DNA of 64,000 bases from Pegoplata infirma (Eukaryota; Arthropoda; Insecta; Diptera; Anthomyiidae), in NCBI GenBank assembly GCA_963921195.1, contig OY992538.1:56286852-56350851 (forward strand). The letters are read 5' to 3'. The stretch's first letter is position 1. Each line of letters begins with the position of its first letter. A model generated the notes under the pieces. The model made no database searches. It saw only the letters and a list, made by a program, of their open reading frames with translations, and had not been told where the DNA came from. Positions 31,389 to 43,997 of this stretch are shown here, piece after piece. The position numbers and the translations under genes are program-made.

Positions 31389-33932
31389 ATTTTTTTTTTT
31401 TAACCAATACTCAGGGGATGCCCCCTACTCATGCTATGCATTGTACTGATCAGGAAAATAGGGTATGGGAAGGAGGAAAGAGGGAGTAGTGTTTATGGAT
31501 ATTTGATTTAAACTTTTCTAAATTATAAGTAACAGGGAAGACTTCTGCGGGAAGTTTATTCTACATACGAATTGTTCGACTAAAAAACGAATTTTCTCTG
31601 TAATGCGTTGTGCGAAACACAGGACAATCAACTACAAACGTATGTGCTCTACTAGATAAGCGAGTATTACGAATAAATACTCGGTCCCGAGGAATAAGTT
31701 CACTTATCTCAGATGAGCATCTCCCATGGTAATATCGATAGAAAAGTGCCACACAACCCACATTCCGACGATGCTCCAACGAATCAATAGAGTTGGATAC
31801 ACTACTGTCATTGATAAACTTCACCGCCCTCCCCTGAACACGGTCCAGAAGCTTCAGAATAGACACTGAAGCCCCTGCCCATATATGAGAGTTGTATTCC
31901 ATTTTCAGCCGGATATAGCTGGTATAAATAGTAAGGAGATCGGATGGAGTGAAGTAAGTCTTGCACCGTTTTAGAAAACCAAGACACTTGAATGCCTTTT
32001 TCCAACGAACATCACACTGTATTCTCATGCCCAGAACATCAAGGGTATCCGATTCCTCAATACCTATACCATCCATAGCTACAGATGACAATGTTTACTC
32101 CACAGCGCGTCTGTGGGTTAACATACACCATTGGGTCTTGCGCGCATTAAAATCGACCTTATTCACTCGACCCCACTCGGAGATTGTAGAAAGGTCGTGG
32201 TTGAGTGTGTCATTCATGTTCTGCCGCATGCCCTCAATCTCCAGAGAGCTTGGCCTGTGACCGAATGAAAATGAATGGCAAATGTTGCTGTCATCTGCAA
32301 AATTGAAGGTCTGACCAAGAATGTCATTAATAAAAATAAGGAATAGAGTAGGAGAAAGAACAGAACCTTGCGGTACCCCTGAATTTAGCTGAAACTCGTT
32401 TGATGAGACCCCATCTTAAACAACACGTATAGTGCGATATCTGAGAAAACTCGTTATAAAACGAGAAAAGTCATTACCGACACCAAATGCAACTAGCTTA
32501 GACACGAGTGCCCCGTGCCACACACGGTCGAACGCCTTAGAAATATCTAGAGCAACCACTTTGCTCTCACCAAAATGGTGAAGGGACCGACTCCAACGTT
32601 CCGATAGAAACACCAACAGGTCTCCCGTAGATCGACCGCTACGGAAGCCATACTGTCGATCATTTAAAAGTGAATTGGTCTCTAAATACTTCACAAGATG
32701 GTAGTTAACCATGCTCTCCATCACTTTGGAGAGCGCAGATCAAATTGCGATTGGGCGGTAATTTTCAGGGTTGTTAGCCGCACCCTTTTTAGGGATTGGC
32801 TGGACATTGGCCACCTTCCAACATGAGGGGAAGACTCCCGCACGGTAAAAAGAGCTGAAAAGGTTAGCCAATGGACGTGCCAACGTAGAAGAGCACTGTT
32901 TCAGCACCAATGCTGATATGCCATCCGGCCCCGGTGACTTGTTTACGTTGAGGTTCGCAAGAACCCTTTTGACTGCTCGGACTCGAAAGAAAATCGAAGG
33001 CATAGTATAGGATACCCTTTCGAGAACGGGCAGTGGTTGATCGTTTTCCGGCAAGAAAGAATTTCTTGCAAAAAGTTCAGCGAAGAGGTTGGCCTTATCA
33101 ACCGGGTCAGTGAATGATTGGTCGTCCTTCAAAAGAGTTGGAATAGAAGAACTAGCATTGTCCTTTACTCTTTTAACGAACGCCCAAAAATTCTTACTGC
33201 CCCGAGGAGCAGAAAGAACTTTGGCACGTAGACGCCGTTCGTATAGAACCTTTTCACGTCTAAGTACTTTGGCACACTCGGTTCTCGCCTTTTTGAGATG
33301 CAGATCAGTAATGACATTCTTGTTCGAACGCCAATTACTGAACGCTTCCTCTCTGGATCTGACTGCATTTTTGCACGTCTGGTTAAACCAACACTTGTGC
33401 TTTGATTTAGCCGAAATATGCTTCGTGGGAATAAAAAATTTCATTCCTAGCATAATAATATTTACTACGTTTTCCGCAGCGGCATCGACGTCTCCATCGA
33501 GAAAACAAAGTTTCCAATTAAAATGCCGGAAGAAATCGTTGAGCTCGGCCCAACGACCTTTTCATAGAGGAAAAGAGAGCGTTTCGACGCCATGTTAGAA
33601 ACGCTACGAAGAGTAGAATATGAAAAAGATGCAGAAATAGTACTGTGATCCGAGTTTCCGAGAGGTGCAAGTATTTCCACTTAGTACTTTTCAGGGTGAG
33701 AAGTGAGGAAGAGGTCGAGAGTGTTTTCTGACTGCCCTTCAACACACGCAATGTGCGTTGGTTCATTCACAAGTTGCGCAAGATCGTTATGCGCGGCGAA
33801 AAGCTCAGCGTATTGGCCCTCGGGAGTTGTATGGCTCGAATGGCGAATCCAGGATGAGTTGTGGATATTAAAATCACCAGCAACTACAATTTCACTATTC
33901 GGACAACTCTCCAAGATTCTTGAAATTGACAA
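31389..33932 (-). pseudogene. LINE 1: dead non-LTR retrotransposon (endonuclease end + reverse transcriptase)
   Basis: Read on the - strand: C-terminal endonuclease motifs VAGDFNIHNSSW and GNSDHSTI, then RT motifs NKSPGPDGI, YRPIAI, GFRSGRSTGDLL, ALDISKAFDRVWH (block A), GVPQGSVLSPTLF (block B) and FADD (catalytic block C), and a C-terminal region ending near 31461. The frame is broken by stops at 33681-33683, 32740-32742, 32416-32418, about 32095-32097 and 31561-31563 (the last replaces a Trp before NKLPAEVFP), and by a frameshift near 33550. A poly(A) tract on the - strand at 31390-31401 marks the 3' end. The 5' end is truncated at about 33932, inside or beside a foldback element. It resembles jockey/CR1-like LINEs without RNase H; the clade is uncertain. 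Confidence 0.85.
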
Positions 33933-34118
33933 TTTATTAACTTTTTCATAATACTATAAGGTTTTTCATAGTATTTATGAAAAATGTTAAATAGTTCTTA
34001 AATTTCACACATTATGATTTATTCATAAATATTATGAAAAAGTTAATAAATTGTATGAATTTGTTCACAAAATACTAAGAAAGTCGTTAATTTGAAAATA
34101 TTTTTTTTTTGTGTATAT
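33933..34118. mobile_element. Foldback element E, partial
   Basis: TTTTTCATAATACTATAAGG, TATTTATGAAAAATGTTAAA and AATAAATTGTATGAATTTGT match the complete copy at 63503-63762. The left end is missing at the LINE 1 boundary. Confidence 0.6.
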
Positions 34119-35350
34119 AATAATTTTTACACGGTGACTCTTAATTCGCGTTGAAAAATGTCCAAATTTAATAGGTGAACCCAACATTGTTGCACAGTGT
34201 TATTGCTGATTGGCTAATCATCCATAATAAAAGACATTGACATTTGTTAAAAGTTCTCATTTAAATTTGGAGTAAGCTAAGATTTTCTTTTCTAACAGCT
34301 CATATTATGTATTCTACTGATAGTTGCCTTCACATTATATTTAAATAGTAAATCTATTTCATTTATTTTACAAAATTATTGATTTTCTATTAAAGAAAGC
34401 TTTCATTTTCATCCAAACTTGATCTGCTATATGAATCGATGATAAAATGGCAACACCGTATTAAATAGTTAAAATTTTCAATTTAAAGAATACTTTAAGG
34501 CGTATAAGTGAATTTTAAGGTATTTAAATAATTATTACTCATACGTCTTGGTACATTTTCGTTTCTTGAACATATACCGGCGTAATTTTATTTTTTTTAT
34601 TGACACATACCGTCGTAATTTTAACATTTATAAGTTAAATTTTTTAGCACAATTTACACTAATTCACATTTTTTTTTAATATAAACGATATTTATTTTTA
34701 AACAATTTATGATTGTAATTTTCAAATTATTTCATTTTTGTTGGGAATTTTTTATTTTTTTTTTAATTTTATTTAATTATACAAAAAAAAATAATAAATA
34801 TTTTTTTCAACAACGCCACAGTTGGTCATAAATGTATAATTGCAACTGAATTGAGTTTATTAGTAGCAGCAACAAAACAAAAAAGACAATTTTTCAAAAA
34901 AAAAAAAAAAACAAAAAAAAACAAATAGAAACATGTCCAAGTGTGTCGTCGATGTCGTCGGTGTCGTATTAATAAGATAAAACGTTCAATATCTATGTGT
35001 GTATGGGTGCATGAGCGCATCATAGACAAATAGACCTACTCTGCTTACATCGACTGTAGGTACACACAAATACTTTAATAGAAACGCATCGAAATACTAA
35101 ACTATTTACACTCAACTATAAATTAAAAGATTTTAACACATTCTATTAATGTCCATCCGTCTGTGGTTTATGAGTCTAAACCAAAAGCCCTAGGTCCCCA
35201 GAGAAGGGACAGAAAGGTCTTCCTTGGAAAACTAAAACTAGCCCAAAGAAACACAATTTTTATTTCATGTTTTTTGTATATTTGTTTAATAAATGAAGTT
35301 TTTTTGTGCCATATACTTTTTTCTAACAATTTTTTTTCAACAAAAAAACA
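34119..35350. other. Non-coding, no element recognised
   Basis: AT-rich DNA with A/T runs at 34735-34800 and 34893-34925. A GTGTCGTCGATGTCGTCGGT stretch near 34940 stands out in composition. 35150-35250 vaguely resembles family A (GTCTAAACC, CCCCAGAGAAGG). No supported gene. Confidence 0.5.
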
Positions 35351-35982
35351 TATTAGGCATTCCATCTCAAATTGGACACTTTGAAATTTTTTTTTTTAGA
35401 TTTTCCCAATTTGTTGACAGTTTTTAATACCCTTCGAAAACTCCTTCGTGGTAAATTTTCAGATTTTTTTGATAAGCCGTTTAAAAGATATCGAATTTTT
35501 AAAAATTGGTAGTTTGTTCCTTTACTCAAACTTCTTTTATTCATAACTTCTTCAATAATGGTCCAAATTTCAACATTTTTTTAAAAATTTTTGTTTTAAA
35601 AAAAAAAATACCAAAAAATTCTTAAAAGCGTTCCAGTATGCGATTTTTAAGTTTTAAATTTTAAATCTCATTTTTGGAAAATTTTTGTACTCTTCGATTT
35701 TTTGTCAATTTTTTTGTGTAAAACTTCTATCGATTCTACAAATTTTTTGCCCATCGTGGGATAACGAATATTACCATTTTTTAAATTTTTTATAAAAAAT
35801 TTTATTGTAATTTTCCACTCTTAAAATCATTTCTACTGCTCCAATGGTGCGTCATAGAGGGGTCATTAATAAGACCGACCCCTATTAATTTTTACGTCTT
35901 AACATTTCAATACCCTATCTCCAATTTCTAAGGAGGCTCCCACATAAAACGAAATTTTTTAAAATTTGCTCCAACCGCTCTA

Positions 35983-38533
35983 GGTTAGGTTAGGTTGTTA
36001 GGTTAGGCTGTAAGTGGCTGCTGACGTTTTACGTCAGCACACGTAGACTCTGAGGTCCATTGTCATACCACGGGACCGTAATAGGTTTCCCTACTAGTCC
36101 CTGTCGTTAAACCAGTTTGAGCTTCTTATGAAACTTCTTAGATGTTGAATTTTGACATCCAACAAATCAGAAAGATCGTACAGCTCCCTAGATCCCAGCG
36201 AAGCAAGTCTCTGACGAGAAAGTGCCGGGCTATGGCAAATAAAGTGTTCAATAGTTTTCAACTCCTCTTCCCTATAAGACAGTGTCCGGTAATTATAGAA
36301 ACCACCGTCGAAATCTCTCCTCTTGGAAGCGATATCAGCTCACTTGTGCGCCCCTGATAAAGAGAAGGCCAAATCAGTCGTGTTGTCTCACACGTCCATC
36401 CATTTGCCCATCTTTGATTAGTCTCCGTCGCAGAACAAAGCCGTAGGTTTTGCTTGCAAGTTTCTAGAGGCATACCAACACATTCCAATTCTGTTGGAAC
36501 CTGTAAGGTAGTTCCTAGTCTTGCAAGCTCATCGGCTTTGCAATTCCCTGGAATGTCTCTGTGCCCTGGGACCCATATGAGTCGTATGTTAAACTGCTTG
36601 GCCATCTCATTTAAAGACGTGCGGCAGTTAAGGGCAGATCTTGTTTTCAGAAACATTGAATCCAGGGACTTGACCGCGGCTTGACTGTCAGTATAGATGT
36701 TGAATGCGGTTGTAGACAAGACATTGCAGCTCAACCAGTCAGCCACTTCCTTTATTTCCAGCATCTCTGCCTGGTAAACACTGCAATGATCTGGCAATCT
36801 ACGAGCCAGGCTCAACCCAAGCTCTTCCGAATAGACTCCAAAGCCCACTTGTTCGTGCAGCCTCGATCCATCTGTGTAAAAATTTATGGTAGCTCCACTA
36901 CCCGGAGTATCCCCCCTCCAAGACTCCCTGGATGGTATCATAGTGGTAAAGTGGCGCTCAAAGAGGGAGCACAGTCCATATTTTGTGGCGTGGTTATCTT
37001 CTTCAAGATCGCGCTATGGCCACAATCGCTGCTCCTCCATTGCAGCGTGCTATTAAGTCGACCCATATGAGTCGTATGTTAAACTGCTTGGCCCTCTCAT
37101 TTAAAGACGTGCGGCAGTTAAGGGCAGATCTTGTTTTCAGAAACATTGAATCCAGGGACTTGACCGCGGCTTGACTGTCAGTATAGATGTTGACTGCGGT
37201 TGTAGACAAGACATTGCAGCTCAACCAGTCAGCCACTTCCTTTATTGCCAGCATCTCTGCCTGGTAAACACTGCAATGATCTGGCAATCTACGAGCCAGG
37301 CTCAACCCAAGCTCTTCCGAATAGACTCCAAAGCCCACTTGTTCGTACAGCCTCGATCCATCTGTGTAAAAATTTATGGTAGCTCCACTACCCGGAGTAT
37401 CCCCCCTCCAAGACTCCCTGGATGGTATCATAGTGGTAAAGTGGCGCTCAAAGAGGCTCAAAGAGGGAGCACAGTCCACATTTTGTGGCATGGTTATCTT
37501 CCTCAAGATCGCGCTATGGCCACAATCGCTGCTCCTCCATTGCAGCGTGCTATTAAGTCGAATTGCCGACGCAGCCGCATACTGCCTACCCAATATGTCT
37601 AATGGTATCAGGTGAAGGAGGATTTCTAATGCAGCCGTAGGTGTAGTACGAAGAGCACCAGTGATGCACATCGACGCCATTCTCTGTACCTTCGTGATAA
37701 AGACACAGTTCGCTCTTGTTTCTAAAGCAGGCCACCAGACAATGATTCCATACAGCAAAATTGGACGCACCACTGCTGTATAGATCCAATGAACGACTTG
37801 AGGGCTAAAACCCCATCGTTTTCCAATGGCCCTTTTACAGGAATACAAAGCAATCGTTGCTTTTCTCACCCGTTCCTCAATATTACGCCTGAAATTCAGC
37901 TTCCTATCTAGAAATACTCCAAGATACTTGGCTCCCTCTGAGAAGGTGATTTCAGTACCGTCCAGAGAAATAGGATCAAAAGCAGGAATCTTATTTTTCC
38001 TTGTAAACAAAACAAGCTCTGTTTTACTAGGATTAACTCCTAGACCACAGTCTCTTGCCCATTTAGACAGATCTTTCAAAGAACCCTGAAGAATGTCCCG
38101 CAATGTTGGCAGATGCTTCCCCTTTACCGCTATCGCGACATCGTCAGCATATGCGACAACATGACAACCACGTGCTTCTAGAGATAGTAGCATTGAATTC
38201 AGTGCCAGGTTCCAAAGAAGCGGCGAAAGAGCACCTCCTTGTGGTGTGCCCCTATTGACAAATCGAGATATGACGGACGCTCCCAATTCAGACGTTATAC
38301 GTCTATTGGCAAGTAGGTTTTCCACCATTAAAACGATTTCACGCTTTACTCCCAGACCAGACAATGCCAATATTATCGATTCTGGGATGACATTATTAAA
38401 AGCCCCCTCAATATCAAGAAAGGCCACCATACTGTACTCCTTTACCGAAAGCGATCTCTCGATGGTACCAACGAGCTCATGAAGAGCTGTTTCCGTTGAT
38501 CGTCCCTTGCTGTATGCATGTTGCTTTGTCGAA
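35983..38533 (-). pseudogene. LINE 2: 5'-truncated non-LTR retrotransposon (reverse transcriptase + RNase H)
   Basis: Flanked by the direct repeat CCAACCGCTCTA (35971-35982 and 38534-38545), a clean 12-bp target duplication inside family C. On the - strand the coding part starts with HAYSKGRSTETALHELVGTI, then FLDIEGAFNNV (block A), GTPQGGALSPLLW (block B), YADD (block C, catalytic), a connection region, and RNase H with YTDGSR, QAEMLAIKE, YTDSQAA and VPGHRDIPGN. The RT-RNase H order fits I/LOA-type LINEs. The 3' tail (at 35983) is CCTAACC repeats on the - strand. The RNase H region is duplicated in tandem, which breaks the frame (IRLIWV continues into DLIARCNGG), so the copy is inactive. Confidence 0.88.
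36571..37560 (-). repeat. Tandem duplication of the RNase H region in LINE 2
   Basis: 36571-37060 (490 bp) and 37061-37560 (500 bp) both start ACCCATATGAGTCGTATGTT and end TGCAGCGTGCTATTAAGTCG. They differ by scattered substitutions and a short duplicated CTCAAAGAGG-like insert near 37450 in the second copy. The first copy is not a multiple of three, so the frame is broken at the junction. Confidence 0.85.
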
Positions 38534-39838
38534 CCAACCGCTCTAACTGCCCTAATAGTGCCTTAAGAGCAACAAAATGTTTGACCGACCCACAATATTT
38601 TTTTAGTCCAAACATTTTCTCTGAACACTCCTACCCTCTATCTCTAATTGTTAAGGCGGTCCCCATACATTTTTTTTTTATTTTTTGTAAATTTGTTTTA
38701 TTTAATCAGCTTCTACCGGTCCAATGGTCCGTCCGAGAGGGTTCATTAGTGAGACCGACCCCCATTTATTTTTACCCTACAATTTTTTTTTTTTAATATA
38801 CCTACGCCCTATCTCCACTCCCTAAGTAGGATGCCATTCAAAATTACATTTTTATAAAATTTGCTCTAACTGTTATTTGTATGGGAGCCTACTTAGGGAG
38901 TGGAAATAGGACGTAGGTATGTTTTACAAAAATGTTGGAGGGTAAAAATAAATGGGGGTCGGTCTCACTAATGAACCCTCTCGGACGCACCATTGGACCG
39001 GTAGAATCTGATTAAATAAAACAAATTTACAAAAAATAAAAAAAAGGTTAGGGGACCGCCTTAACAATTAGAGATAAAGGGTAGGTGTGTTCATAGAAAA
39101 TGTTTGGACTAAAAAAATATTGTGGGTCGGTCATACATTTTGTTGCTCTAAGGGCACTATTAGGGCAGTTAGAGCGGTTGGAGCAAATATGAAAAAATGT
39201 CGTTTTGTGCGGGAGCCCCCTTAGAAATTGGAGATAGGGTATTAGTTTGTTTCAAAGAAATGTTAAGACGTAAACAATTATGGGGGTCGGTATCATAAAT
39301 AACCTTTCTATGACGCACCATTGCAGCAGTAGAAATGATTTTAAGATTGGAAAATTACAATAAAATTTTTTAAAAAATTTTTAAATAATAGTAATAATCG
39401 TTATCCGACGATCCTCCTTGGGCAAAAAATTGGAAGAATAGATAGAAGTTTTACACAAAAAAATTTCAAAAAAATCGAAGAGTACTAAAAATTTTCCAAA
39501 AATGAGATTTAAAATTTAAAATTTAAAAATCGCATACTAGAGCGCTTTTAAGATCTTTTTGGGGTTTTTTTTTTTTTAAATTACGTAAAAAAACAAAAAT
39601 TTTGAAAAAAAAAAATTAAATTTGGACCATTATTGAAGAAGTTAGAGTAAAAGAAGTTTAAGTAAAGGAACAAACTACCAATTTTTAAAAAATCGATATC
39701 TTTTAAACGGGTAATCAAAAAAATCTGAAAATTTACCACAAAGGAGTTTTCGAAGGGTACTAAAAACTGAAAACAAATTGGGAAAATCTAAAAAAAAAAA
39801 ATTCAAAGTGTCTGATTTGACATGGAATGCCCCATGTA

Positions 39839-40242
39839 TTTTCATGAAAAAAAAAATTTCATTAAATTTTTTTTTCATCAAAAAAAATTTTTCTTCAAAG
39901 CATTTTTTTTATCAAAATATTTTTTTTTCATAAAAAAAAATTGTTTCATCAGAAAAAAATTGTTTCATCAAAAAAAAATTGTTTCATTAAAAACTTTTTT
40001 TAAAAATCAAAAAAAAAAAAATCACTGTGGGCCAGCATCCCTGAATTTTTAAATTTTTAGCCAATTTTTTTAAGACCCGTGGGTCTTAAACCAAAAATCA
40101 GGGCTAAACTTTAACCCCCCAGCGGCACAGGTTAAAATTGCCCGATTTGGCTAAAAACGTAAACATAAAGTTTTTAGACCAAAACGAACCATAATTTGCC
40201 CGGCAATCGACAAAATTCCACAAGTCATTTATTGTGATAATA
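39839..40242. repeat. (TTTCATCAAAAAAAATTG)n-type minisatellite and a 20-bp palindrome
   Basis: 39843-40020 alternates TTTCATCA/ATCAAAA with long A and T runs, with the clearest units at 39950-39985. At 40071-40090, TTAAGACCC-GT-GGGTCTTAA forms a short perfect-arm palindrome. Otherwise nothing. Confidence 0.5.
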
Positions 40243-40778
40243 CACACAAAAAAAACATTTTCAAATTACTAGGAAAAGTCTCGTAATCCCATTTTACCAA
40301 TATTTGACAGTTTTTCTTGTTTTTAAACAAACAAATTTGGATCGAAATTTACATTTTTATTTTTTTTGTAATTTTAAAATTTTTTGGTATATTTACAAAT
40401 TTCCAAGATAATTCTACAAAAAAGATCTAGTTAATTCACGAAAATTTCTTGTAATTTCAATTGCGCCAAAAAACTGTAAATTTAAAATTTTATTGGTAAA
40501 AAACTTGTAAAATTACAAAATTATTGGTAAAAAGCTTGTAAAATTACTAGGAATTCTCGTAAAATATGAGGTTACAAAAAATCTACTAAAATTACGAAAC
40601 CTCCCTATAAATTTTATCGTGTCAAAAAATTTTTAAATTTACAATTTTGTTTGCAAAAACCTTGTAAAATTACAAAATTTTTGGTAAAACGCTTGTAAAA
40701 TTACTAGGAATTTTTGTCAAATAGGAGGTAGCAAACAAAAAAAAGTTACAAGTTTTTCTTGTAATTTTTTTTTGAGTG
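40243..40778. mobile_element. CAC...GTG foldback element D, copy 3
   Basis: TA|CACACAAAAAAAACATT to TTTTTTTTTGAGTG|TT. Shares AAAGTCTCGTAATCCCATTT and TTGGTAAAAAACTTGTAAAA with copy 1 at 1989-2519. Confidence 0.6.
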
Positions 40779-41132
40779 TTCATTCAAAATGTGAAAAATG
40801 TGAAATGCAAGTGGGCGTTAGGGGGGTAGAACCCGAGATACCGAAAGTCACAACAAAAATTTGACTTCGGTGTCAAAAATGGGCAAAGTCAAAAATGTAA
40901 CTGATTGTCATTGTTAACAAAAAAAAAAACAGTAAATCTACTAATACATTTTTGTTTGAGTGTAAAAGTATAAGGGGAATGGATTAATAGTTGAAGAATT
41001 ATTAAAAAAAATTACAAAAAGAAAAAGGTTAAGTGAAAAATTCTGGTATGTCGAAGCTTGAATACCCTACATTATTATTTAAGTGATAACTGTCAAAATG
41101 ATATGTAACTCATCGGAATGTTGATCAATATA
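40779..41132. other. Non-coding between elements
   Basis: Contains a further GTTTGAGTG|TA end at about 40954-40964, the stub of another CAC...GTG element, and no gene. Confidence 0.45.
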
Positions 41133-41951
41133 CACTCAAAAAGGTTAATTTATTGTATACTCTCCAACCACCGTATTAAGGACCTCAATAGTGGTATATA
41201 TATAAAAATTGATACAATTTGATCCTGAATTTGGTTAAATCTGATTATATCAAATTGATCCTATAATATCTATTTTTATACAATTTGATAAGCAAAACCA
41301 AAATACAAATCTAAACATATATGGAACAATATCTAACCATATAAAGTGGATCAACCGTATCAAAATGATAGATATAATTTTATATAAATTTATACGGAAG
41401 CATATTAACTCATATATGATTGTATCAAATTATATATGATTATATCAGAAAATTTTTACTCGGGCTAGTAAAAATATTATGTTAATTTTACTAAATAGAT
41501 CTAATTTGATCCGTAAAATGGTTGTATCAAATAATATCTAATTGTATTACTTAAGATCAAAAAATATAAAAATTGATACAATTTGATCCTGAATTTGGTC
41601 AAATCTAATTATATCAAATTGATCTTTAAATATCTATTTTTATACAATTTTATGAGCAAAACCAAAATACGAATCTAATCATATATGGAGCAATATCTAA
41701 CCATATAAAGTGGATCAACCGTATCAAAATGATAGATATAATTTTATATAAATTTATACGGAAGCCTATTAACTCATATAAGATTGTATCAAATTATATA
41801 TGATTATATCAGAAAATTTTTACTCGGGAAAGGACAGAAGTAGTCGTTAATAAAAACTGAACATCAAACAAATGTTTTTTCTTTTAAAAACGACTAAACG
41901 TAAAACTTTTTAAATAAACTACAAACAGTTAATGACATAATTTTTTGAGTG
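41133..41951. mobile_element. CACTCAAAA...TTTTTTGAGTG element hosting J copies
   Basis: TA-flanked ends CACTCAAAAAGGTTAATTTA and AATTTTTTTGAGTG enclose two J-type segments (about 41200-41466 and 41467-41828), the first right end (TTTTTACTCGGG) running directly into the second left end (CTAGTAAAAATATTATG). Confidence 0.5.
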
Positions 41952-41953
41952 TA

Positions 41954-43196
41954 AATCGATCTAATTTCATCTGTAAAATGGTTGTATCAAATAATATCTA
42001 ATTGTATTATTTTAGATCAAAAAATATAAAAATTGACACAATTTGATCCTGAATTTGGTCAAATCTAATTATATCAAATTGATCTTTAAATATCTATTTT
42101 TATACAATTTTATGAGCAAAACCAAAATACGAATCTAATCATATATGGAGCAATATCTAACCATATAATGTGGATCAACCGTATAAAAATCATAGATATA
42201 ATTTTATATAACTTTATACGGAAGCATATTGACTCATATAAGATTGTATCAAATTAGATATGATTATATCAGAAAATTTTTACTCGGGCAACGAATTACA
42301 TATAATTATATATTAACTCTTTTACTCGGGTATATAAGTTATGATAAAATTGTATCAAAAACAATTAATTTTAATATCATAAACAATTCATTTTGTAAAT
42401 AATATTGTAGGGTATTTATAAAACAATATTTGTATATGAATAGCTCAACGTACCGGCCGGCAGTCGGAAAAATATCTCTTTACTAATAGCTAATTGTATT
42501 AAGTACATGCATATGAATTATAAGTACCTACATATAATACTATACACTCAAGCAAATTGGTGCCTCATATATACTGAGTATTAGGGTGGCAATTTTTTAG
42601 CACACTCAAAAGAAAAACTCTGTCAAAAATGCCTGCGAATTTTGTACTCTTGCCCAAAACATTAAATCATGATAATGTTTTGCGGAATATTTGGGTGTAC
42701 TTGCCAAAGCAAAGTTTTTTTTTAGAAAAAATAATGTTATATTACTTTGCTATTTCATGCACAACAAATTGAAATATCAGTCGAGGACACCATTAAAAAA
42801 AACAAAAGAGCTGTACATTTCGTAAGTGAGTGCAAAAAAGTATTTTTACATTTTGGAGAGTATAAAAGATTCGGCACCAAGGAATATAACACTCTCACTT
42901 GTTTTATGTACATTTGATAAACAAATGGAAAATTTTTATGCGAAAAGCTTAGACTTGGTGAAAAATTAGTTTTGGTAAAAAAAAAAAAAAAATTCATACA
43001 ATTTGATCCTGAATTTGGTCAAATCTAATTATATCAAATTGATCTTAAATATCTATTTTTATACAATTTGATGAGCAAAACGAAAATACGAATCTAATCA
43101 TTTATGGAGCAATATCTAACCATATAAAGTGGTTCAACCGTATCAAAATGATAGATATAATTTTATATAAATTTATACGGAAGCATCCCAGTTGGC
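41954..43196. repeat. Further J-family copies and intervening DNA
   Basis: 41954-42288 is a J copy ending ATTTTTACTCGGG. 42300-42840 shows no gene; 42855-42905 has a family A end (TATAAAAGATTCGGCACC). 42985-43196 is the left part of another J copy, continued at 43902-43965 after element K. J copies share CATATAAAGTGGATCAACCG. Confidence 0.55.
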
Positions 43197-43901
43197 AACG
43201 TCCTCGAGCCATCCTCAGTGACGGAGCGGTGACATGTCAGAGTCACTGCTGACACACACAAGACATCTCTATGTACTGGGTTGAGGACAGTTTCATACAA
43301 ATTTTCAAATTGTCCTCACTCAAAGTCAGCAATGGTCAGGGGCTGACATTATGGGGACATGTCCCCTAAGACTTCTTTGGGGAAATGTCTGACGTAGGTC
43401 ATGCGAAAATACAAAAAATTTTCGTATTTCCTTTAGTTTTTACTTTTATCCATTTTCCTATATAAATTATCTTTCTCATATTTAGAAAAAAATTTCGCTT
43501 TTTTTAGTCCCAACTGGATTTGAACCTGGAACCTCCAGTTTATTAGTCCCACACCTTACTACTTGTTTCAAACTTTATTTTGAAAATTGTTTGTCTATTT
43601 AATACTTTTATTCTACTTGTTAGATTTTGATTTTATTTTAAATAAATTGATAATATTGCCATCTTTTTCTTGGAAATTGAAGAGTTGCCCAGATTTTAAA
43701 TTCAAATTTAATATACTAATATTCTGAAGACATTTCCTTTAAGACGTCTTACAAGAATTGTCAACACTATTAAAGCAAACATTCAGTGGTGACAATGTTA
43801 GGACATGTCATCAAGGATTGCCTATGATTTGTCAGAACCTGAAGACATTTCCTCAAGGAATCACTGAGGAAATTTCGTCAGTGACACATTTTCCAACTAG
43901 G
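43197..43901. mobile_element. Element K, 705 bp, inserted in a J copy
   Basis: Begins CCCAGTTGGCAACG and ends TTCCAACTAGG. It splits the J segment GGAAGCATATTAACTCATAT, duplicating AT at most. Inner halves carry related GTCAGTGAC, GACATGTC and CCTCA motifs in opposite orientation. A B-box-like GGATTTGAACC lies at 43516-43526. Non-coding. Confidence 0.6.
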
Positions 43902-43997
43902 ATATTAACTCATATAAGATTTTATCGAATTATATATGATTTTATCAGAAAATTTTTACTCGGACGGTGCCTTAAAAATCATTTTTCTATGCCACCC

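Larger units (their letters stand above)
35351..39838. mobile_element. Family C, long foldback copy, interrupted by LINE 2
   Basis: Outer ends TATTAGGCATTCCATCTCAA and TTTGACATGGAATGCCCCAT are complementary and the arms pair through many landmarks (CGCATACTAGAGCG, GGGGTCGGTC, ACCGACCCACAATATTTTTT). The centre is near 38850 (CCTAAGTAGG/CCTACTTAGG). Removing LINE 2 and one copy of its 12-bp target duplication leaves about 1.9 kb. Non-coding. Confidence 0.7.

Noticed and set aside
32740..33453. LINE 1 RT segment as a host gene
   Set aside because: RT, endonuclease and catalytic FADD motifs with several in-frame stops and a frameshift mark a decayed retrotransposon.
35983..36010. Telomeric (TTAGG)n insect repeat
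   Set aside because: It is short, interrupted, and is the 3' tail of LINE 2, placed exactly between the target duplication and the coding part. Flies also lack TTAGG telomeres.
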